A stretch of 6,029 nt of DNA, from NCBI GenBank assembly GCA_002733915.1, contig NVXN01000002.1:247638-253666 (forward strand). The letters are read 5' to 3'. The position numbers and the translations under genes are program-made. Every line of letters starts with the position of its first letter. Positions within the stretch are counted from its first letter, which is position 1. The notes below the pieces were generated by a model, which saw nothing but the letters and a program-made list of their open reading frames with translations, was not told where the DNA came from and ran no database searches. Positions 1-3,538 of the stretch are shown here, in pieces. The DNA comes from Aequorivita sp. Lineage in GTDB: Bacteria; Bacteroidota; Bacteroidia; Flavobacteriales; Flavobacteriaceae.

Positions 1-560
1 ACATCACCGCAAATCCACGCCAGGGCAGTGTTCCAAGCCCAAACGGCTACTGGAAAGTTAAAGGCTGAAATAATTCCAACCACGCCAAGCGGATGATATT
101 GCTCGTACATTCTGTGGCCGGGGCGTTCGCTGTGCATCGTCAAGCCGTGAAGTTGGCGGGAGAGACCTACTGCAAAGTCGCAGATATCAATCATTTCCTG
201 TACTTCACCAAGACCTTCTTGATAGCTTTTTCCCATTTCATAGGAAACCAATTTTCCAAGTGGTTCTTTTAGTCTTCGCAACTCCTCCCCGAATTGGCGT
301 ACAATTTCACCACGCTGAGGAGCTGGTTTGAGTCTCCAGTCTTTAAAAGCTGAAGTTGCACTTTGCATTACTTTTTCGTAATCTTCTTTGGAAGTGGTAC
401 TCACTTTTGCAATGAGTTGGCCATCAACGGGTGAAAAAGATGAGATTTCCTCACTGTTTGAAAACCATTCGTTTCCAGTGGAAGTTCCCTGGTTTACATC
501 CTTAATTCCTAATTGTTCCAATGCTTCTTCGATACCGAAGGAAGTGGTTGTTGCTTGCAT
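1..560 (-). CDS. ALDH7-type aldehyde dehydrogenase (alpha-aminoadipate semialdehyde dehydrogenase-like), partial, C-terminus off the left edge
   Basis: NAD(P)+-dependent oxidation of an aldehyde to an acid; the ALDH7 (antiquitin) group typically oxidises alpha-aminoadipic semialdehyde in lysine breakdown, in the cytoplasm. My translation from the ATG at 560 is open to the window edge (186 full codons; family about 500 residues). Seen: the SPVDG start of the ALDH core near residue 43, [11 protein letters not shown] (79-89), [19 protein letters not shown] (104-122), [11 protein letters not shown] (125-135), and [17 protein letters not shown] (161-177), where N168 is the usual oxyanion-hole asparagine. 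These match my memory of human ALDH7A1 closely. The catalytic cysteine is beyond the edge. The start is preceded by an A-rich leader without Shine-Dalgarno sequence, usual for Bacteroidota. The gene lies 98 bp downstream of the dioxygenase on the same strand and has its own candidate promoter. Family is secure; the exact substrate is inferred. Confidence 0.9.
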   Translation of the reverse strand, partial: MQATTTSFGIEEALEQLGIKDVNQGTSTGNEWFSNSEEISSFSPVDGQLIAKVSTTSKEDYEKVMQSATSAFKDWRLKPAPQRGEIVRQFGEELRRLKEPLGKLVSYEMGKSYQEGLGEVQEMIDICDFAVGLSRQLHGLTMHSERPGHRMYEQYHPLGVVGIISAFNFPVAVWAWNTALAWICGD

Positions 561-596
561 ATAATTATGATTTTTTATTCTGAAATTTATGAAGCG

Positions 597-627
597 CAAA
601 GGTACACAATGCGCTGAAGAAAGTAAA
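597..627 (-). promoter_or_regulatory. Candidate promoter for the aldehyde dehydrogenase
   Basis: On the minus strand TACCTTTG (604 to 597) fits the Bacteroidota -7 consensus TAnnTTTG exactly. It is preceded by 19 bases and then TTTA (627 to 624), three of four bases of the -33 TTTG. The predicted start would lie near 590, leaving a leader of about 30 bases before the ATG at 560. Inferred from pattern and position only. Confidence 0.5.
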
Positions 628-645
628 ATGAAACAGTATCTGTTT
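616..645 (-). terminator. Weak terminator-like hairpin after the dioxygenase gene (or a small operator)
   Basis: On the minus strand AAACAG-ATA-CTGTTT (645 to 631) is a perfect 6-bp stem with a 3-base loop, followed by a T-rich tract (CATTTTACTTTCTTC). It lies 13 bases after the dioxygenase stop and directly upstream of the candidate -33 of the dehydrogenase. The stem is short and AT-rich, so termination would be inefficient. It could instead be a regulator site for the dehydrogenase promoter. Confidence 0.3.
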
Positions 646-658
646 GGGAAATACGGTG

Positions 659-1195
659 TTAATCTTGTGTGAAACGAGGGTCGGCTTCCATCACCGTTCC
701 GCATTTGTCACAAGTTCGCAACTCTTTGCTTCCGTAGAAATGCTTGAAATGTTTTAGAAAATCAGTTTCAATATTGCTTAGCGGGAAGTAAACTTCATAT
801 AATTTATTGTTGCAATTGTCGCAAAACCAGAGCAAGCCGTCTTTTCCATCAAGGTCTGTGCGTTTCCTTTCAATGACCAAACCGATTGAGCCAGCACTTC
901 TGCCGGGCGAATGCGGAACTTTTGCGGGATGGAGATACATATCGCCAGGACCAAGTTCCATCACTTTTTTCTCGCCATATTCCTGTATTGCAACCTGAAT
1001 ATTTCCTTCAAGTTGATAAAAAAGCTCCTCGGTTTCGTTGTAGTGATAATCCTTTCGGGCATTCGGGCCTGCCACAATCATTACGATATAATCGTCAGAT
1101 TCAACGTATAAATTCTTATTGCCCACTGGTGGTTTCAGCAGGTCGCGGTTTTCCTCAATCCATTTATTGAGGTTGAAAGGTTTCTTAATAGCCAT
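659..1195 (-). CDS. 3-hydroxyanthranilate 3,4-dioxygenase
   Basis: Cupin-fold non-haem Fe(II) dioxygenase (EC 1.13.11.6; symbols nbaC or haaO are used). It opens the ring of 3-hydroxyanthranilate with O2 to give 2-amino-3-carboxymuconate semialdehyde, the kynurenine-pathway step leading to quinolinate/NAD or to further catabolism; cytoplasmic. From the ATG at 1195 the protein has 178 residues, the normal bacterial length. The iron ligands H51, E57 and H95 are present (in DYHYNETEE and KVPHSPGR), as are the substrate arginines R47 and R99 and a glutamate in GLVIER (E109). The C-terminal rubredoxin-like metal site is complete: C125-x2-C128 and C162-x2-C165. These positions coincide with those I recall for the Cupriavidus enzyme. 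An upstream in-frame TTG at 1231 would add 12 residues, but it begins inside an inverted repeat and spoils this register, so the ATG is chosen. The CAP lipoprotein gene ends 65 bp upstream. Confidence 0.95.
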   Translation of the reverse strand: MAIKKPFNLNKWIEENRDLLKPPVGNKNLYVESDDYIVMIVAGPNARKDYHYNETEELFYQLEGNIQVAIQEYGEKKVMELGPGDMYLHPAKVPHSPGRSAGSIGLVIERKRTDLDGKDGLLWFCDNCNNKLYEVYFPLSNIETDFLKHFKHFYGSKELRTCDKCGTVMEADPRFTQD

Positions 1196-1232
1196 TGCCG
1201 TATTTTTAACTGTTATGTAAAAATACGGCAAT
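1194..1232. repeat. Perfect 15-bp inverted repeat at the dioxygenase start codon
   Basis: The left arm (1194-1208, ATTGCCGTATTTTTA) is the exact reverse complement of the right arm (1218-1232, TAAAAATACGGCAAT), with a 9-base centre (1209-1217). The last two bases of one arm are the first two of the dioxygenase ATG. In mRNA it would form a 15-bp hairpin holding the A-rich pre-start stretch and part of the start codon. In DNA it is a dyad suited to a dimeric repressor. No U-tract follows on the minus strand, so it is not a typical terminator. Confidence 0.85.
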
Positions 1233-1248
1233 TTAGACTAATAGAAAA
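1218..1248 (-). promoter_or_regulatory. Candidate promoter for the dioxygenase, overlapped by the inverted repeat
   Basis: On the minus strand TATTTTTA (1225 to 1218) matches the -7 pattern TAnnTTTG except for the last base. TTTT lies 19 bases upstream (1248 to 1245) in place of TTTG. The predicted start near 1211 would fall in the centre of the dyad, giving a leader of about 15 bases. The match is imperfect and the region is AT-rich, so this is tentative. Confidence 0.35.
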
Positions 1249-1260
1249 AGGGATGTGAGG

Positions 1261-1770
1261 TTACTTTCTATAAAAGAGTTGGGTGAAGTAGCTGCGGCCT
1301 TTGGCACATTTCAGTACTCCAAAACCGGTATGTGTATAATTACCTTCAATGATTGCTTTGTGCCCTGGGCTGTTTAGCCAGGCATTTACAACGGCTTCAG
1401 CAGTATCGTAGCCATAAGCTACGTTTTCACCAACCACTTCGGCGTTGTCATGATATTTAATTCCTTCTGAACGATACCCGAAATTGTCGTGATTTATCTG
1501 TTCTTTTTCAATCATATATTCAGTATGATCTACAGCGAAGGCAGAAGCGTATTGGGAGTCCATTTTAAGCACAGAAAGGCCTAAGGACGCGCGATGATCA
1601 TTTACTAAACTTAAGATTTCAGATGACATTTGGCTGTCATTTCTTTGAGCCAATGTTAAATCAATATCGTATTTAGCGGCTTCAACTTCAACAGAATCCT
1701 CTTTTGAGCAGGAGGTAATCACTAGGCATAATAGTGCCATTGCAAGTAGGTTGCTTTTTAGTAGGTTCAT
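1261..1770 (-). CDS. CAP/SCP-domain lipoprotein (YkwD-like)
   Basis: 169-residue predicted lipoprotein. The N-terminus is a short signal peptide with a lipobox ending VITSC, acylated on C21. The following SKEDS is compatible with the charged surface-export signals described for Bacteroidota lipoproteins, though weak. A linker to about residue 48 is followed by a CAP (SCP/PR1) domain: ILSLVNDHRASLGL (52-65), the helix before INHDNF (H94), GENVAYG (114-120, E115), the NAWLNSPGH motif (129-137, H137) and HTGFGV (147-152). The usual CAP cavity residues H94, E115 and H137 are all present. Bacterial CAP proteins of this type are secreted or envelope-bound and mostly of unknown function, so none is assigned. 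The ATG at 1770 gives a complete signal peptide and is the natural start. The gene is divergent from the asparaginase lipoprotein and lies 65 bp upstream of the dioxygenase on the same strand. Confidence 0.9.
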   Translation of the reverse strand: MNLLKSNLLAMALLCLVITSCSKEDSVEVEAAKYDIDLTLAQRNDSQMSSEILSLVNDHRASLGLSVLKMDSQYASAFAVDHTEYMIEKEQINHDNFGYRSEGIKYHDNAEVVGENVAYGYDTAEAVVNAWLNSPGHKAIIEGNYTHTGFGVLKCAKGRSYFTQLFYRK

Positions 1771-1808
1771 AATTTGGGGGACACCAGATTTGGGGCTTGA
1801 TGTCGATT

Positions 1809-1816
1809 CAAATATA
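1809..1816 (-). promoter_or_regulatory. Candidate -7 box for the CAP lipoprotein gene
   Basis: TATATTTG on the minus strand is an exact TAnnTTTG match 38 bp upstream of the ATG. No good -33 TTTG is found at the standard spacing; the nearest T-run (TTTT, 1836 to 1833) is 16 bases upstream. The surrounding 203-bp divergent region (1771-1973) is very AT-rich and holds no coding sequence that I can see. Confidence 0.4.
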
Positions 1817-1855
1817 TAAAAAAAATGATACGAAAATGCTTTTAATCGAAAAAAT

Positions 1856-1886
1856 GTTGCATTTCATCGGATAAAAGATATTTTTT
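1856..1886 (+). promoter_or_regulatory. Weak candidate promoter for the asparaginase-ABM pair
   Basis: GTTG (1856-1859), 19 bases, then TATTTTTT (1879-1886) resembles TTTG-N19-TAnnTTTG with one mismatch in each box, and would leave a leader of about 80 bases. An alternative -7 box, TATATTCG (1946-1953), is closer to the ATG but has no -33 partner. Neither is decisive in such T-rich DNA. Confidence 0.25.
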
Positions 1887-1973
1887 TTAAAACAAGGGAT
1901 ACTTTAAAATTTTGCTGAAGTACTATAAACATTGTTTTTTTACATTATATTCGTAATAAATCAAAAAAGAAAT

Positions 1974-3038
1974 ATGGTAAAAAATTTAACATTTTTAATC
2001 GCTATTTTTTTGTGTTTTGGATGCAAAAACGAAGAAAAACATAATTCAGCTGCCATAAATACTTCTGAAAATGCAATAATAAATGAAGAAAGCTTCGGAA
2101 TCGTCATTCACGGTGGTGCGGGAACTATCCTAAAGGAAAATATGAATGATTCCTTGGAAGCTGCATATAAAGCGAAACTTAAGGAAGCTATCTCCACTGG
2201 TTATGACATCTTGAAAAACGGCGGAACTTCTTTAGAGGCCGTTACCCATACTATTAATATAATGGAAAACTCACCTTTATTCAATGCGGGAAAGGGCGCG
2301 GTCTTTACACATGATGGGTCGAATGAGCTGGATGCTTCAATAATGGACGGGGAGACTTTAAACGCTGGAGCAGTAGCGGGAGTAAAACATATTAAAAACC
2401 CAATTAATTTGGCGAAGGATGTAATGTATAAAAGCGAACATGTAATGCTTTATGGCGCGGGTGCAGAAGAATTCGCAAAAGGCTTGGGCTATGAAATGAT
2501 GGATACTTCCTATTTCTATACCCAGAATAGATATGAATCCCTACAACGTGTTTTGGAAAATGAAAAATTAAAAAATGAAAAGAAAATTTCCTTTGAAGAT
2601 TCCTATGTAAAGAATTCAAAATTTGGAACCGTTGGTTGTGCCGCATTGGATAAGAACGGCAACCTCGCGGCGGGAACATCTACCGGGGGAATGACCAACA
2701 AACGCTGGAACCGAATTGGCGATGCGCCAATTATTGGGGCGGGAACGTATGCAAATAATGCAACTTGCGCAGTGTCATCAACAGGTTGGGGAGAATATTT
2801 TATCCGTTCCGTGGTGGCTTATGATATTTCGGCATTGATGGAATATAAAGGAATGACTTTACAGCAGTCCGCTACCGAAGTTATTCAGAAAAAAGTCCCC
2901 AAATTGGGTGGCGATGGCGGAATTATTGCAATTGATAAAGATGGAAATGTTGCAATGGAATTCAATACGGCAGGAATGTACCGAGCCTCAATGAATTCTA
3001 AGGGCGAGTTGATTATTAAAATCTACAAAGAAGAATAA
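1974..3038 (+). CDS. Isoaspartyl peptidase / plant-type L-asparaginase (Ntn hydrolase), predicted lipoprotein
   Basis: 354 residues from the ATG at 1974. It is predicted to hydrolyse beta-aspartyl (isoaspartyl) dipeptides and L-asparagine. Like its family it should self-cleave just before a threonine to give alpha and beta subunits. Seen: signal peptide with lipobox LCFGC (C17) then KNEEK; VIHGGAG (44-50) opening the Ntn fold; PLFNAGKGAVF near 101-111; catalytic Thr219 in FGTVGCAALD; TSTGGMTNK (235-243); RIGDAPIIGAGTYANN (247-262); STGWGE (269-274); and LGGDGGIIAIDKDGN followed by FNTAGMYR at the C-terminus. The beta part closely matches E. coli IaaA. IaaA lacks a signal peptide, so this version should act outside the cytoplasm on a lipid anchor. 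A TTG at 1932 would add 14 residues ahead of the signal peptide; the ATG, with an A-rich leader (AAAAAAGAAAT), is preferred. The ABM gene abuts its stop codon. Confidence 0.93.
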   Translation: MVKNLTFLIAIFLCFGCKNEEKHNSAAINTSENAIINEESFGIVIHGGAGTILKENMNDSLEAAYKAKLKEAISTGYDILKNGGTSLEAVTHTINIMENSPLFNAGKGAVFTHDGSNELDASIMDGETLNAGAVAGVKHIKNPINLAKDVMYKSEHVMLYGAGAEEFAKGLGYEMMDTSYFYTQNRYESLQRVLENEKLKNEKKISFEDSYVKNSKFGTVGCAALDKNGNLAAGTSTGGMTNKRWNRIGDAPIIGAGTYANNATCAVSSTGWGEYFIRSVVAYDISALMEYKGMTLQQSATEVIQKKVPKLGGDGGIIAIDKDGNVAMEFNTAGMYRASMNSKGELIIKIYKEE

Positions 3039-3347
3039 ATGGAGCCTTATTATGCCGTAATCTTTACTTCACGCCAAACCGAAAATATTGAAGGTTATTC
3101 TGAAATGGCTGATTTAATGGAAACTTTGGCACAGCAACAACCCGGATTTTTAGGTTTTGAAAGTGTACGAAATGAAATCGGAATTACCGTAAGTTATTGG
3201 CAGAGCCTTGAAAGTATAAAAAATTGGAAAGCCAATCTCGATCATTTAATGGCTCAGAAAAAGGGAAGGCAACAATGGTATTCGTATTATAAAGTGAGGA
3301 TTTGCAAGGTTGAAAGGGAATACGAATTCAATAATCAAGAGATATAA
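3039..3347 (+). CDS. ABM-fold (antibiotic biosynthesis monooxygenase family) protein
   Basis: 102-residue cytoplasmic protein with no signal peptide. The sequence fits the dimeric alpha+beta (ferredoxin-like) ABM fold: strand YYAVIFTSRQ (4-13), helix YSEMADLMETLAQQQ (20-34), the family motif PGFLGFESVR (35-44), ITVSYWQSLESIKNWK (49-64), then the helix with HLMAQKKGRQQWYSYYKVRICKV up to about residue 91. ABM proteins include small cofactor-free monooxygenases, haem-degrading enzymes and many of unknown role; nothing here fixes a substrate. Its ATG directly follows the asparaginase TAA with no intervening base, and an A/G-rich stretch (AAAGAAGAATAA) in the asparaginase end can serve as ribosome site, so the two are probably co-transcribed and translationally coupled. 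Family confident, function unknown. Confidence 0.88.
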   Translation: MEPYYAVIFTSRQTENIEGYSEMADLMETLAQQQPGFLGFESVRNEIGITVSYWQSLESIKNWKANLDHLMAQKKGRQQWYSYYKVRICKVEREYEFNNQEI

Positions 3348-3487
3348 AATTTTGATTATCTGTTAATTCCATCCCAAATGATAAAATTCTGAATACGATT
3401 TTAAATCAATCAAGCGTTCCAATTTAAACCTCTCCGGCTAAAAAACCATTGCAATATTTATTTCTAATAAAACGAATTATGATTCGC

Positions 3488-3518
3488 TTTGCGACCCAAT
3501 CATTTTGCGCTACTTTTA
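3488..3518 (+). promoter_or_regulatory. Promoter candidate for the alpha-2-macroglobulin gene
   Basis: TTTG (3488-3491), exactly 19 bases, then TACTTTTA (3511-3518) matches the Bacteroidota pattern TTTG-N19-TAnnTTTG except for the final base. Transcription would start near 3525, with a leader of about 15 bases before the ATG at 3539. The rest of the intergenic stretch 3348-3487 holds no gene or strong terminator that I can see. Confidence 0.55.
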
Positions 3519-3538
3519 AATGCACTTAACCATCGTTT

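Noticed and set aside
807..1170. Plus-strand frames of 63-94 codons opposite the dioxygenase
   Set aside because: They are shadows of a gene whose metal ligands all line up in the minus frame; no recognisable motif in them.
1196..1231. N-terminal extension of the dioxygenase from a TTG
   Set aside because: It is encoded by the inverted repeat itself and shifts the iron ligands away from the numbering of the bacterial family; the ATG at 1195 gives the usual 178-residue enzyme.
1834..1864. AAATGC ... GCATTT inverted repeat in the divergent intergenic region
   Set aside because: Six-base arms with a 19-base spacer are expected by chance in such AT-rich sequence.
1932..1973. N-terminal extension of the asparaginase from a TTG
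   Set aside because: It would put 14 residues before an otherwise standard lipoprotein signal peptide, and the ATG at 1974 has a typical A-rich leader.
3473..3486. Small dyad CGAAT-TATG-ATTCG in the gap before the macroglobulin gene
   Set aside because: Only 5 bp without a mismatch and no T-run after it, so neither a convincing terminator nor a clear operator; it could occur by chance in AT-rich DNA.
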